Shown here one piece after another: positions 1-8,528 of a stretch of DNA of 52,968 bases (within the stretch, counting starts at the first letter, position 1; the number at the start of each line of letters is the position of its first letter). Source of the stretch: Mannheimia haemolytica (GTDB taxonomy: Bacteria > Pseudomonadota > Gammaproteobacteria > Enterobacterales > Pasteurellaceae). The position numbers and the translations under genes are program-made. The DNA lies in the NCBI RefSeq assembly GCF_004342115.1, contig NZ_SMAC01000021.1, forward strand, positions 1 to 52,968. Reading direction: 5' to 3'. The notes under the pieces are model-generated. The model made no database searches, was not told where the DNA came from, and saw only the letters and a list, made by a program, of their open reading frames with translations.

Positions 1-30
1 ATTTGGGTGGAAAAGAATTTAAGCTCAAAT

Positions 31-75
31 TAATCTGACAGACACGGTAATTTAAAACGGGGGACTGTCAGATTA
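31..75. repeat. Perfect 11-bp inverted repeat
   Basis: TAATCTGACAG at 31-41 is answered by its exact reverse complement at 65-75 across a 23-base loop. It lies downstream of the 3' end of the minus-strand nuclease gene. It could be a hairpin or the remnant of an insertion-sequence end. No T-tract follows closely on either side, so a terminator role is uncertain. Confidence 0.5.
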
Positions 76-133
76 GGTTTGATCTTCTACAAATATTGCA
101 AATTTTCGTTGAAACTAACCGTTTGTAAAATTA

Positions 134-1297
134 TCATTTGTTTCCTTTTGCTCGATTATGGCTGATACACAACATTTCGCAGTTTTCTGCTCCAGTTAAC
201 CCTCCTTTACTCCAGGCACTAACGTGGTCGGCTTCCATCTCTTTTAATGTCCAAATTTTGGTTTTATTGTTATTATCGCTCACAGCACACAATGGGCAGT
301 TAGAGTGATTGGCTACTTTGGCTTTTTCGGTTTGCTTGCTATAGGTATCTTTTTTTGTTTTGTCGTCAAAAATCCGAATATCTAGCAAACGTTTATCTGT
401 CATTCCGCCCAATACATATTCCCAAATACCTTTATGGTTTTTCACACAAGGGTCATCATAAAAGCGGTCAATTTCAGCATTAATTTTGCTTAAATCATAA
501 GCTTGCTTGCCATAATTTTCATAAAGTCTGCCCCATTCTAAACCACACATCTCTTTTTTAGCATCAAAGAATGTGGTATTTACCCAATCAATCACGGTAG
601 TAAAGTAAGTTTTCAATTCAGCGATATTCTCATCAAAACGATGGCGACTCATATAATCACTGATATTTCCCTTGCTTACCCAATTTAACGCACAAGCCAA
701 AAAATCTTGGCGAATAACTGAACCTTTCACAAATGCCGACCATTTTTGCACATTGGCATTTTGAGAATTGCTAAATTCTGCTTTAGCAAGGGTGACAAAT
801 GAGCCTGAATAAACAGCATTTAATAATTCTTGCTCATTGAGTGGTACGCCTGCGATATTAATGGTTTTAAACCACTCTTTAATTTCGCTTTCAGTGCCTT
901 TGCATTCATAAATTAATAACGTGGTATTTAAAATGAATTGGCGTTTATCTTCAGGCAAACTGGAAAAATAGCAAGGGATATTATTTTGATCTAAAATGGC
1001 AAATTTATTCGTAACAAATCGCCCGATACTAGTAATGCGTTGCTGACCGTCTAACACTTCAAATTTATCATCATCTGTTTGATTAAAATAAATCAAACCA
1101 AGTGGATAGCCTTTCAAAATAGAGTGAATAACCGCCACATCTTTTTTACCGTCCGCATAAATATAGTTACGTTGATATTCAGGCTGAATAGTTAATTTAC
1201 CGTTTAAACCAAATAAGCCTTTGCCTTCAAGTTCGTTATATTGAAAACCTTCGCACAGTTTTTCAATGGTGATTTCGGTATTTAATTTCGTTTGCAT
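134..1297 (-). CDS. DUF262 / HNH nuclease (GmrSD-like)
   Basis: A 387-residue protein. The N-terminal half has the DUF262 signature: [10 protein letters not shown] around residues 38-47, then [11 protein letters not shown] around 80-90, the DGQQR loop of the ParB/Srx-like fold. The C-terminus is an HNH-type zinc nuclease, with CPLC near 336, MEADHVSAW near 355 and a closing [10 protein letters not shown]. Proteins of this build resemble GmrSD-type modification-dependent restriction enzymes, with nucleotide-dependent and nuclease parts in one chain. An EcoRI-family methyltransferase is on the same strand two genes upstream, so a defence locus is plausible. Domain calls are from motifs; specificity is unknown. 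Confidence 0.8.
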   Translation of the reverse strand: MQTKLNTEITIEKLCEGFQYNELEGKGLFGLNGKLTIQPEYQRNYIYADGKKDVAVIHSILKGYPLGLIYFNQTDDDKFEVLDGQQRITSIGRFVTNKFAILDQNNIPCYFSSLPEDKRQFILNTTLLIYECKGTESEIKEWFKTINIAGVPLNEQELLNAVYSGSFVTLAKAEFSNSQNANVQKWSAFVKGSVIRQDFLACALNWVSKGNISDYMSRHRFDENIAELKTYFTTVIDWVNTTFFDAKKEMCGLEWGRLYENYGKQAYDLSKINAEIDRFYDDPCVKNHKGIWEYVLGGMTDKRLLDIRIFDDKTKKDTYSKQTEKAKVANHSNCPLCAVSDNNNKTKIWTLKEMEADHVSAWSKGGLTGAENCEMLCISHNRAKGNK

Positions 1298-1309
1298 TTT
1301 GTCTCCAAG

Positions 1310-1390
1310 TCGGGCATAAATGCCCGAAAATTTATATTATCGGTACAATGGTTGAATATATCGGAAAATTGTCGGGCATAGATGCCCGAC
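1310..1390. repeat. Two copies of a TCGGGCAT palindrome
   Basis: TCGGGCATAAATGCCCGA at 1310-1327 and GTCGGGCATAGATGCCCGAC at 1371-1390 are near-perfect palindromes in the 5' region of the DUF262-HNH gene. Two copies in 80 bp look like REP-type intergenic elements rather than a gene-specific operator, though they lie where that gene's promoter should be. Confidence 0.6.
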
Positions 1391-1489
1391 CTACTTTTTA
1401 TGGCGGATAAAAATACGTTGATAAGTGGATTGTACAATATGACCATCTTTTCATTTAATTCAAGGAGTGAGTTCTGTATTACTCACGGC

Positions 1490-1514
1490 TTAGTCCAACT
1501 TTTGGGGCAGATCA
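1490..1514. mobile_element. Possible IS3-family end remnant
   Basis: Read on the minus strand, this stretch is TGATCTGCCCCAAAAGTTGG followed by ACTAA, which resembles the terminal repeats of IS150-group (IS3 family) elements. No transposase remains between it and the neighbouring genes, so at most it is a scar. The identification is from memory of such ends. Confidence 0.3.
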
Positions 1515-1528
1515 AAAAACAACGTGAG

Positions 1529-1957
1529 CTATTCGTGGGGGTAAAGGCGGTTTAGATCGTATTTTAATAATACTAATCCTGCGCCGATAAGTAGAATATC
1601 CTTGAAAATAAAGCTGTTAAAACCAAGCTGTAGCAACAGGCTAAGTGTAACAGATGAAACCAGTAATACTGTCATTGAACCGATAATTCCCCACCTAGGT
1701 TTCCAATAGCCAACGGCAAGTGCTATATAAGCAATCCCTTCAACCACACCTAAGAAATAACTTGTGCCGTGATAGCCTAGCCACTCATAGAGAAAATTCA
1801 ACCAAGTCGGACTGATCATCGGCTTAAGGATTTCCACCTCAAAATCAAACCATTTTGTCATACCGAAAGTAAAGAAGATTAGACATACGCTAAGACGTAA
1901 AATCGTGATGTCTAAAGTCGTGCTACGAAAAGTGTGGATAAGTGCTCTCATCGTCAT
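1529..1957 (-). CDS. DUF417 (YkgB/RclC-like) membrane protein
   Basis: A 142-residue hydrophobic protein with about four membrane segments. The start (LRLSVCLIFFTFGMTKWFDFE) and the PTWLNFLYEWLGYHGTSYFLGVVE block match the DUF417 family, which includes the inner-membrane RclC (YkgB) of E. coli, linked there to reactive chlorine stress. It is shorter than RclC, about 200 residues, mainly in the loop before the last helix (FIFKDILLIGAGLVLL). It stands alone between the nuclease and methyltransferase genes, and no link to either is visible. Function in this organism is unknown. Confidence 0.7.
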   Translation of the reverse strand: MTMRALIHTFRSTTLDITILRLSVCLIFFTFGMTKWFDFEVEILKPMISPTWLNFLYEWLGYHGTSYFLGVVEGIAYIALAVGYWKPRWGIIGSMTVLLVSSVTLSLLLQLGFNSFIFKDILLIGAGLVLLKYDLNRLYPHE

Positions 1958-2065
1958 ACCTAAGTTAAAAAATGAAGTATATTAGACATAGATCAAGCGT
2001 GTTTCTGACAAGTATTTGCAATTTAAAATGAAAATCGGTATTTTCAGCACCATTAATCAAAGCTA

Positions 2066-3256
2066 TCACAGAGAATAAAATGAACAGTACAGAATTGATG
2101 AAATAATTTTTTTTCCATCATTTGTCGCTAAATTGGCATTTTCATTCGTTTTCCCTCCGCCTGATCCTGTTTTTTCTCCATTCTGTTTCATTTCCCAATA
2201 ATCATCGTATTTCTTTGTGTCAGGCACTTCATCGTGGCAACCACGTTGCGTTGCTCCCAAAATCTCAAACTGCTCTGGGCAATACTTATCCAAGAACGAG
2301 ATCGGCACACCCATAACTCCGTCAAAATCACTCGGTATTGCTTTGGTTTCAGGTACTTCAATTGCATTGTAATTATCGTATTGTTGATAGGCATTTTTAC
2401 CGTCTAGTTTTTTATTGAATTTGAGATTATCCGTCATTGTCATTAATTGTAATGGTTGATGACGGCGACCGTGTTCTATATTGGTGAACCAGTGAATGCT
2501 TGCTACTCGAGTAACAAATAATCCTTTCGGAACAGCTATGCCTAATTTTTCAAATCTATCTAACTCTAGATATTCGCTATCACTTTCATACGGACTAAAA
2601 AAATGTGCACAACTTCTAGTAAATCCTTTCCCTAACCAAATTTTGTCATCTTTAATCAATGGGAAAACTTCTTTATAAGTAATCGCATTCATATTGCCAA
2701 TAATCGCAAATTTCTTATCCGCTTCCATAATCCACGTAATAAATTCACGAAATAGAGAAAATGGCGGATTAGTAATAATGATGTCGGCTTCATCTCGTAG
2801 GGCTTTAATTTCATCAGAGCGAAAATCGCCATCGCTTTTTAAATATTTCCACGCTAAATCGTGGTGATCGATTTTGCCGTCATTGTTCAGATCTTTGTCA
2901 AGCGTAAAAATCTTGCCTTTAAGTGGTGAAATTAGGGCATTAAATTGTGAATCTTCACTTTCAAATAAGCTTGGTTGGTAGGGGATATTGAGAGGTTTGC
3001 TACTATGAGCAAAGCTGGTACTAATTAATTTTTTTAAACCAAGTCTGGCAAAATTTTGTGCAAAATAAAGTGTAAAATTACTCCATTCAGGATCATCGCA
3101 AGGCAACAAGATGGTTTTGCCACGAAATACATCAGGATCAAAATCAAGATAAGCATTCATCTCTTTCTCAATGTCGTGATATTGTGTGTAAAATTCGTCA
3201 CTTTTGGCTTTTTTAGCGTTAGAAAGATTGCTATTTTTAGCATTATTATTCGACAT
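2066..3256 (-). CDS. EcoRI-family adenine-specific DNA methyltransferase
   Basis: A 396-residue protein of the EcoRI methyltransferase family: KSDEFYTQYHDIEKE near residue 18, LPCDDPEWSNFTLYF near 51, GDFRS near 143 and the catalytic NPPF at 163-166. The family methylates adenine; M.EcoRI recognises GAATTC. The start ATG at 3256 has a GGGAGG ribosome site and gives the family's usual N-terminus. No restriction partner is adjacent, but a DUF262-HNH nuclease lies downstream on the same strand. The last 20 residues do not look like the family; they follow an 8-A tract (2107-2114), so the C-terminus may be frameshifted. A repeat-containing leader ORF overlaps the start codon. The recognition site here is not proven. 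Confidence 0.85.
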   Translation of the reverse strand: MSNNNAKNSNLSNAKKAKSDEFYTQYHDIEKEMNAYLDFDPDVFRGKTILLPCDDPEWSNFTLYFAQNFARLGLKKLISTSFAHSSKPLNIPYQPSLFESEDSQFNALISPLKGKIFTLDKDLNNDGKIDHHDLAWKYLKSDGDFRSDEIKALRDEADIIITNPPFSLFREFITWIMEADKKFAIIGNMNAITYKEVFPLIKDDKIWLGKGFTRSCAHFFSPYESDSEYLELDRFEKLGIAVPKGLFVTRVASIHWFTNIEHGRRHQPLQLMTMTDNLKFNKKLDGKNAYQQYDNYNAIEVPETKAIPSDFDGVMGVPISFLDKYCPEQFEILGATQRGCHDEVPDTKKYDDYWEMKQNGEKTGSGGGKTNENANLATNDGKKIISSILYCSFYSL

Positions 3257-3383
3257 TCCAACCTCCCAAGTTAAAAAAAGAGTTGGCGAGTTGGAATAAA
3301 GAGGTTAAATTATTTTGATTTGATTTGATTTGATTTGATTTGATTTGATTTGATTTGATTTGATTTGATTTGATTTGATTCAT
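3246..3383 (-). CDS. Leader ORF through the pentanucleotide repeat
   Basis: An ATG at 3383-3381 preceded by AAGGA with a 7-base gap opens directly into the repeat and encodes 45 residues: M, four rounds of NQIKS, then about 24 unique residues. With the present 13 repeats it stops with TAA at 3248-3246, eight bases inside the methyltransferase start, so the two ORFs overlap by 11 bases. With a unit count of 14 the frame closes at the TAA in TTTAACC; with 12 it closes at AAATAA just after the repeat. It may therefore be a length-sensitive leader controlling translation of the methyltransferase. Expression is not shown. Confidence 0.45.
   Translation of the reverse strand: MNQIKSNQIKSNQIKSNQIKSNQNNLTSLFQLANSFFNLGGWNVE
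3316..3380. repeat. (TGATT)13 pentanucleotide tandem repeat
   Basis: Thirteen uninterrupted TGATT units (AATCA on the minus strand), 65 bp. Such perfect short repeats next to Pasteurellaceae genes, especially DNA methyltransferases, commonly change length by slipped-strand mispairing and cause phase variation. Here the tract lies 60-124 bp upstream of the methyltransferase ATG, inside a possible leader ORF. Confidence 0.97.
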
Positions 3384-3456
3384 TTTTTATTCCTTAGTGA
3401 ATAACTAGCGTTTTATTAATTATAAATTTTTTCATCAGAGAATCAATATCTTGGCG

Positions 3457-3466
3457 ACAAGCGGTC
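3457..3466 (+). other. DNA uptake signal sequence (Apl type)
   Basis: ACAAGCGGTC followed by a T-rich stretch is the uptake signal core of the A. pleuropneumoniae-type clade. Related copies are seen at 5461-5470, 48577-48586 and several places inside genes and the prophage. It supports the family assignment. Confidence 0.75.
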
Positions 3467-3491
3467 ATTTTTCACCAAAATTTTGCAAAAC

Positions 3492-3517
3492 AGCTGAATT
3501 TTCCTTAAAATTCAGCT
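3492..3517 (+). promoter_or_regulatory. Hairpin in the parE leader
   Basis: AGCTGAATTTT at 3492-3502 and its exact complement at 3507-3517 form an 11-bp stem with a CCTT loop, 28 bp before the parE ATG. It is followed by TCATTTTATAG, not a clean T-tract. It may be a weak terminator or a leader structure. Confidence 0.45.
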
Positions 3518-3544
3518 TCATTTTATAGCCTAAGAGAAAGAATA

Positions 3545-5452
3545 ATGTCTGAAAAACGCTATGGGGCGGATGAAATTACCGTTCTAAAAGATCTTGAACC
3601 CGTGCAGCTTCGCCCGGGAATGTACACGGATACCACACGTCCAAACCATTTGGGGCAGGAGGTGATTGATAATAGTGTCGATGAGGCGTTGTCCGGCTTT
3701 GCAGATAAAATTGATGTGATTCTTCATGCTGATAATTCGTTGGAAGTGGTGGATAACGGGCGGGGAATGCCGGTCGATATTCATTCCACCGAGAAAATTT
3801 CAGGGGTGGAGCTTATCTTAACGAAATTGCACGCCGGCGGTAAATTTTCCAATAAAAACTATACGTTTTCCGGTGGTTTGCACGGGGTGGGGATTTCGGT
3901 GGTAAATGCCCTGTCCGAACGGGTTGAAATTCAGATTAAACGTGGCGGAGAAGTCTATTCGATTGCCTTTGCCAACGGGGTAAAAGTGGAAGATCTGACG
4001 GTAATTGGTACTTGCCCGAAAAAACAGACCGGCACGACAGTGCGTTTTTACCCGAACCCAAAATATTTTGATAGCCCTCGTTTTTCGGTGAGTCGTTTAC
4101 GCCATTTGTTACGAGCCAAAGCGGTGCTTTGCCCGAAACTCACCATCAATTTTATTGATAAAATCAACAATACCGAAGAAAGTTGGTATTACGAAGACGG
4201 CTTATCTGATTATTTGAGCGAGGCATTAAACGGTTATGAAACCGTGCCGAATCCACCGTTTATTGGTGATGTTACTGCTGAAACAGAGGCGGTAAGCTGG
4301 GCATTAACTTGGTTGCCGGAAGGGGGCGAGTTAGTAGCGGAAAGCTATGTGAACCTGATTCCGACCGCACAAGGCGGCACGCACGTTAATGGCTTGCGTA
4401 ACGGTTTATTAAAGGCGATGGTGGAGTTTTGCGAAATCCATAATTTATTGCCGAAAGGGGTAAAATTAACCGCTGATGATGTGTGGAACCGTTGTGCTTA
4501 TGTGCTTTCTCTGAAAATTCAAGAGCCACAATTTGCAGGGCAGACCAAAGAGCGTTTGTCTTCCCGTCAAGCCTCAAGCTATGTGGATAGCACCTTGAAA
4601 GATGCCTTTAGTTTATGGCTTAACCAAAATGTGCAGACAGGTAAATTAATTGCTGAAATGGCAATTAGTTCCGCCCAGAGCCGTATGCGTGCGGCGAAAA
4701 AAGTGGTGCGTAAGAAATTGGTGAGTGGTCCGGCTTTACCGGGCAAACTGGCGGATTGTACTGCTCAAGATCTCAGCCGTACCGAACTTTTCTTGGTAGA
4801 AGGTGATTCTGCCGGCGGTTCGGCAAAACAAGCTCGAGATAAAGAGTATCAAGCCATTTTGCCGCTGCGTGGTAAGATTTTAAACACTTGGGAAGTTTCA
4901 TCAGACCAAGTATTGGCTTCACAAGAAGTACACGATATTGCGGTAGCCTTGGGAATTGACCCTGATAGCGATAATTTAGAAGAGTTGCGTTATGGCAAAG
5001 TTTGTATTCTTGCCGATGCGGATTCTGACGGTTTGCATATTGCTACCTTGCTGTGTGCGTTATTCCTTCGTCATTTCCCGAAATTGGTGCAAAACGGACA
5101 CGTTTATGTGGCAATGCCGCCACTTTATCGTATTGATATAGGTAAAGATGAGGTGCATTATGCTTTAGATGAGGCGGAAAAAGAGGCAATTTTAGCTCGC
5201 CTTGCCAAGAAAAAAGGCAAGCCAAATGTGCAACGCTTTAAAGGCTTAGGCGAAATGAATCCGAGTCAGTTGCGTGAAACGACGATGGATCCAAGCACTC
5301 GCCGCTTAGTGCAATTAACCTTTGATGATACGGCAGAAGAGGGTGAATTGAATACCTTTGAAATTATGGATATGTTATTGGGTAAAAAACGAGCGGAAGA
5401 TCGTAAACAATGGCTACAAAATCGAGGCGATGAGGCTGATTTAGCGGTTTAG
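3545..5452 (+). CDS. parE: DNA topoisomerase IV subunit B
   Basis: A 635-residue type IIA topoisomerase ATPase subunit; with ParC it decatenates daughter chromosomes. The GHKL ATPase domain shows RPGMYTDTTRPNHLGQEVIDN (about 23-43), DNGRGMP (about 74) and GGLHGVG (about 111). The TOPRIM domain shows LVEGDSAGGSAKQARD (about 417) and DADSDGLHIATLL (about 500). Length and the DTTRPNHL signature identify ParE rather than GyrB, which has an extra C-terminal insert in enterobacteria. A GAGAAAG ribosome site precedes the ATG. It is transcribed alone here and ends at a bidirectional terminator shared with plsY. Confidence 0.97.
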   Translation: MSEKRYGADEITVLKDLEPVQLRPGMYTDTTRPNHLGQEVIDNSVDEALSGFADKIDVILHADNSLEVVDNGRGMPVDIHSTEKISGVELILTKLHAGGKFSNKNYTFSGGLHGVGISVVNALSERVEIQIKRGGEVYSIAFANGVKVEDLTVIGTCPKKQTGTTVRFYPNPKYFDSPRFSVSRLRHLLRAKAVLCPKLTINFIDKINNTEESWYYEDGLSDYLSEALNGYETVPNPPFIGDVTAETEAVSWALTWLPEGGELVAESYVNLIPTAQGGTHVNGLRNGLLKAMVEFCEIHNLLPKGVKLTADDVWNRCAYVLSLKIQEPQFAGQTKERLSSRQASSYVDSTLKDAFSLWLNQNVQTGKLIAEMAISSAQSRMRAAKKVVRKKLVSGPALPGKLADCTAQDLSRTELFLVEGDSAGGSAKQARDKEYQAILPLRGKILNTWEVSSDQVLASQEVHDIAVALGIDPDSDNLEELRYGKVCILADADSDGLHIATLLCALFLRHFPKLVQNGHVYVAMPPLYRIDIGKDEVHYALDEAEKEAILARLAKKKGKPNVQRFKGLGEMNPSQLRETTMDPSTRRLVQLTFDDTAEEGELNTFEIMDMLLGKKRAEDRKQWLQNRGDEADLAV

Positions 5453-5490
5453 TCGAGAAGACAAGCGGTGATTTTTCCGCAATAATTTGC

Positions 5491-5525
5491 AAATAGGCAT
5501 AGCGAACGGTTCACTATGCCTATTT
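5491..5525. terminator. Bidirectional terminator, parE / plsY
   Basis: AAATAGGCATAG (5491-5502) pairs perfectly with CTATGCCTATTT (5514-5525), giving a 12-bp stem and 11-base loop with T-rich flanks on both strands. It lies between two convergent genes and abuts the plsY stop codon. Confidence 0.85.
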
Positions 5526-6131
5526 TTATGCTCTATTTTTCTTGAATTTATCCCACAGTTTGTCTTCCTGCCCACGCCATAAGCGTTGAATATTATCGTG
5601 ATGGCGGTAAACCAATAGGCAACAAACTAAGGCGACGGGGAAAGTAAATTGTGGTTCGAACCACCAAATGTAAAACGGTACGACCAAGGCAGTGAAGACG
5701 GCACTTAAAGAAGAATAGCCGGAGATTAAAAACACCAGTAGCCAAGTGCCGATAGCACCGCCTGCAACAATAAAGCTTAATGCGGAGATTGCACCAAATG
5801 CGGTGGCAACGCCTTTTCCGCCACGGAATTGGAAGAAAATCGGGAAAATATGCCCAAGACAAACCGCTAAGGCGATGAAACCGAGTTGTGAGGGAGAGAG
5901 TTCAAAATAAATCCCCATCGCCACCGGTAATGTGCCTTTTAAAATATCGAATAAAAGCACACCTAATGCGGCACTTTTACCGCCAATTCGTAGTACGTTC
6001 GTTGCACCGGCATTGTGTGAGCCGACTTCTCTTGGGTCAGGCAAGCCTGCCAGCTTACAAAAAATGACCGCACTGGAAATCGAGCCGAGCAAATAGGCGG
6101 TTAAGATCAATAAATAGGGAATTAAATTCAT
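5526..6131 (-). CDS. plsY: Acyl-phosphate:glycerol-3-phosphate acyltransferase
   Basis: A 201-residue inner-membrane enzyme that transfers an acyl group from acyl-phosphate to glycerol 3-phosphate, the first step of phospholipid synthesis. It has about five membrane segments and the family's conserved loops: [12 protein letters not shown] (about 37-48), [11 protein letters not shown] (about 103-113) and a C-terminal [13 protein letters not shown]. Length is normal. It is divergent from folB, separated by about 70 bp that must hold both promoters, and convergent with parE. Confidence 0.95.
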   Translation of the reverse strand: MNLIPYLLILTAYLLGSISSAVIFCKLAGLPDPREVGSHNAGATNVLRIGGKSAALGVLLFDILKGTLPVAMGIYFELSPSQLGFIALAVCLGHIFPIFFQFRGGKGVATAFGAISALSFIVAGGAIGTWLLVFLISGYSSLSAVFTALVVPFYIWWFEPQFTFPVALVCCLLVYRHHDNIQRLWRGQEDKLWDKFKKNRA

Positions 6132-6200
6132 AAATTTTCCTGATTAAATTTATCTTGTGCTATATTTTACAGAAATTCAGAAAATAAAACAGGACGAAAA

Positions 6201-6557
6201 ATGAGTGATAAGGTTTTTATTCGAGAACTAACCGCTTTTGCTTCCATTGGGGCTTACAATTGGGAGCATACGATTAAGCAACGCTTGGTTTTTAACATTG
6301 ATATGGCGTGGGATTTTTCCAAAGCGGCAGAAACCGATGATGTACAATATTGCTTGAATTATGCGGAAGTATCGCAAAAAGTGCTGGATTTTGTTGAATC
6401 TCAACCTTTCAAATTAGTTGAAACTGTTGCCTATCAACTGGCGGAACTATTACAAAAAGAGTATCAACTTTCTTGGATTCGGATTGAACTGCATAAGCCG
6501 AAAGCGGTTGCCCAAGCAAGCAGTGTAGGTGTGATTGTAGAACGAGGTCATCAATGA
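6201..6557 (+). CDS. folB: Dihydroneopterin aldolase
   Basis: A 118-residue enzyme of folate synthesis that cleaves 7,8-dihydroneopterin to 6-hydroxymethyl-dihydropterin and glycolaldehyde. Family features are the N-terminal FIRELTAFASIGAYNWEH, the LNYAEVSQKVLDF block, the LVETVAYQLAELL helix and the C-terminal lysine-containing RIELHKPKAV. Length is typical. An AGGA ribosome site precedes the ATG. Its stop overlaps the next ATG (ATGA), so it is translationally coupled to the exporter gene. Confidence 0.95.
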   Translation: MSDKVFIRELTAFASIGAYNWEHTIKQRLVFNIDMAWDFSKAAETDDVQYCLNYAEVSQKVLDFVESQPFKLVETVAYQLAELLQKEYQLSWIRIELHKPKAVAQASSVGVIVERGHQ

Positions 6558-7456
6558 TCTCATCATCACTGAAATTGGGGTATTTCAGTTTAATCGTTGC
6601 TACTCTTTTTTGGGGTGGGAATTTTGTATTAGGCAAAGTGTTAAGTGGGGCAGTTCAGCCTATTACCTTAACCTATTTGCGTTGGTTGCCGGCTTTTTTA
6701 ATTTTAGTTTTGCTCTTTTTTCGCCCAACTTGGCGGGTAATGCACTTATTAAAACCTCGTTTAGGTGTGATGTGGGTATTAGGTCTGCTTGGGGTAATTT
6801 TATTCCCGGCTACCTTATATGAAGGTTTAAAAACGACAACAGCATTGAATGCGAGTCTCTATTTAGCTATTTCGCCTGTATTGGTGCTATTTTTAAATCG
6901 GCTCGTTTTTAAGGAGAAAATCAGCCCGATTATTCTAAGTGGGGCAATAATCAGTTTGCTGGGAGTGCTGTGGCTATTGATGCAAGGGAAGCTAACTCGC
7001 TTATTCAGCTTGGCAATTAATCAAGGTGATTTATGGGCGATTGCTTCTACTATAAGCTGGGCGGTTTATTGTTGTGTGATTCGGCTACGTCCACAAGGTA
7101 TAAGCAATACGGTGTTTTTGACCGTATTAGTGGGGCTGGCAGTTCTAACGTTAACGCCATTTTTTATCTATGAATATGTAGCAGAATCTGCAAAAAATTT
7201 AGCAAATTTGACCGCTTTACAATGGAGTGGGGTAGGCTATTTGGTTATCGGCCCTTCTATTCTCTCTTATGCGTTTTGGAATTTCGGCATTGCAATAGTC
7301 GGTTCTGCTAAAGGAGCGGTAATGACTAATTTTACGCCGCTCTTTGCAGCAATATTCAGTATTATTTTATTAAATGAATCAGTTCATTCTTACCATATTA
7401 TTAGTGCCATACTGATTACGGCAGGGATACTGATTTGCAGCTATAAAAAACATTAA
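6554..7456 (+). CDS. EamA-family (DMT) permease
   Basis: A 300-residue protein with ten predicted membrane helices built as two EamA repeats, typical of drug/metabolite exporters of the RhaT/YdcZ superfamily. Signs are LIVATLFWGGNFVLGK at the start, LGVLWLLMQGKL closing the first half, and LWAIASTISWAVYCCVIR opening the second. It overlaps folB by four bases and is followed 13 bp later by cdd, so the three are probably one operon. The substrate cannot be read from the sequence. Confidence 0.85.
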   Translation: MISSSLKLGYFSLIVATLFWGGNFVLGKVLSGAVQPITLTYLRWLPAFLILVLLFFRPTWRVMHLLKPRLGVMWVLGLLGVILFPATLYEGLKTTTALNASLYLAISPVLVLFLNRLVFKEKISPIILSGAIISLLGVLWLLMQGKLTRLFSLAINQGDLWAIASTISWAVYCCVIRLRPQGISNTVFLTVLVGLAVLTLTPFFIYEYVAESAKNLANLTALQWSGVGYLVIGPSILSYAFWNFGIAIVGSAKGAVMTNFTPLFAAIFSIILLNESVHSYHIISAILITAGILICSYKKH

Positions 7457-7469
7457 ACGGAGGTACCGT

Positions 7470-8369
7470 ATGTTTCGAACAGACATTACAGAGCGTTTTG
7501 AACAATTAAAAGCAGAGAAAAACTGTGCAGTTACACAGGCTATTATTGAGCAACTTATCAAACAAGATTTTCACGGGCAGCCCTCTTATGAAGTGGTTGA
7601 TGAACTCTGTGAAAAATTTAAACGCTCTCGTGTTGAGTTGGCTTTATATTGCATTGCCATTGCTGCCTGTTATGCGGTTACACCAGTTTCCGATTTTAAT
7701 GTAGGGGCGGTTGCGATTGGCAAAAACGGAGATTTCTATTTTGGGGCAAACCAAGAGTTTTCCGGGGAATGTATGCAACAATCCGTTCACGCAGAGCAAA
7801 GTGCAATCTCGCACGCATTTTTAGCAGGGGAAACTTTGATAACAGATGTGGTTGTGAACTATACCCCTTGTGGGCATTGCCGCCAATTTATGAATGAATT
7901 AAACAGTGCGGCAAGCTTAAAAGTACATTTACCGCATAGCCAAAATAATTTGCTCCATAGCTATTTGCCGGATAGTTTTGGACCGAAAGATTTAGGGATT
8001 GAGAAAGTCTTATTTGATGAACAACCGCAACAATTTGAGGTTAAGGGCGATCATTTACAACAAGCGGCAATTTTTGCTGCCAATAATGCTTATGCCCCTT
8101 ACAGCAACGCATTTAGTGGGGTTGCACTGCAAGTAGGTGAGCGTATTGTTTGTGGTAAATATACTGAGAATGCAGCTTTTAATCCTACTTTTTTACCGTT
8201 GCAAAGCGCGTTGAACTATCGATTATTTTTAGGGCTTGCCGATATTCCCGTTACTCGAGTTGTGCTGGCTGAGGCGAAAGGCTCTCTCAGTAGTTATGCA
8301 ATGACTCAAGCATTGGCAAAATCACTATTTGGGTTAGAGATTGAATACCTTTCGCTACAAGCGGTGTAA
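7470..8369 (+). CDS. cdd: Cytidine deaminase
   Basis: A 299-residue deaminase of the E. coli (dimeric, about 294-residue) type that converts cytidine and deoxycytidine to uridines for pyrimidine salvage. The zinc site is visible: SVHAEQ with His107 and catalytic Glu109, and PCGHC with Cys134 and Cys137. The C-terminal half is the degenerate second deaminase domain of this subfamily (AAIFAANNAYAPYSNAFSGVAL). A strong GGAGG ribosome site fixes the start. Probably cotranscribed with the preceding permease. Confidence 0.95.
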   Translation: MFRTDITERFEQLKAEKNCAVTQAIIEQLIKQDFHGQPSYEVVDELCEKFKRSRVELALYCIAIAACYAVTPVSDFNVGAVAIGKNGDFYFGANQEFSGECMQQSVHAEQSAISHAFLAGETLITDVVVNYTPCGHCRQFMNELNSAASLKVHLPHSQNNLLHSYLPDSFGPKDLGIEKVLFDEQPQQFEVKGDHLQQAAIFAANNAYAPYSNAFSGVALQVGERIVCGKYTENAAFNPTFLPLQSALNYRLFLGLADIPVTRVVLAEAKGSLSSYAMTQALAKSLFGLEIEYLSLQAV

Positions 8370-8431
8370 TTTTGATTTATTTTTGCAAAGGTGCTGTATC
8401 TTTAAGCAATTTATTTTTTAGTGTTAAATTT

Positions 8432-8447
8432 TTTGATGAGCTTCACA
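8432..8447 (+). promoter_or_regulatory. CRP-like site upstream of the split transporter
   Basis: TTTGA-N6-TCACA matches the CRP palindrome TGTGA-N6-TCACA with one mismatch. It lies 81 bp before the ATG of the interrupted SLC13 gene, and an AT-rich TATATA element follows near 8484. Regulation of a dicarboxylate transporter by CRP would be usual. The rest of 8370-8528 holds no gene that I can support. Confidence 0.45.
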
Positions 8448-8528
8448 CTTTTGCAACAATTATATTTGCCTATATCGTTTTTTTATATATAGTGATACCA
8501 CTGATTATCTATATTTTGTGAGGTTTTT

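Noticed and set aside
3316-3380. Regular short repeat that could be taken for a CRISPR array
   Set aside because: The units are 5 bp with no spacers; it is a simple sequence repeat.
3254-3383. Leader ATG as an N-terminal extension of the methyltransferase
   Set aside because: In the register that would reach the methyltransferase frame (14 units) the TAA in TTTAACC stops translation, so a fused protein cannot be made by repeat change alone.
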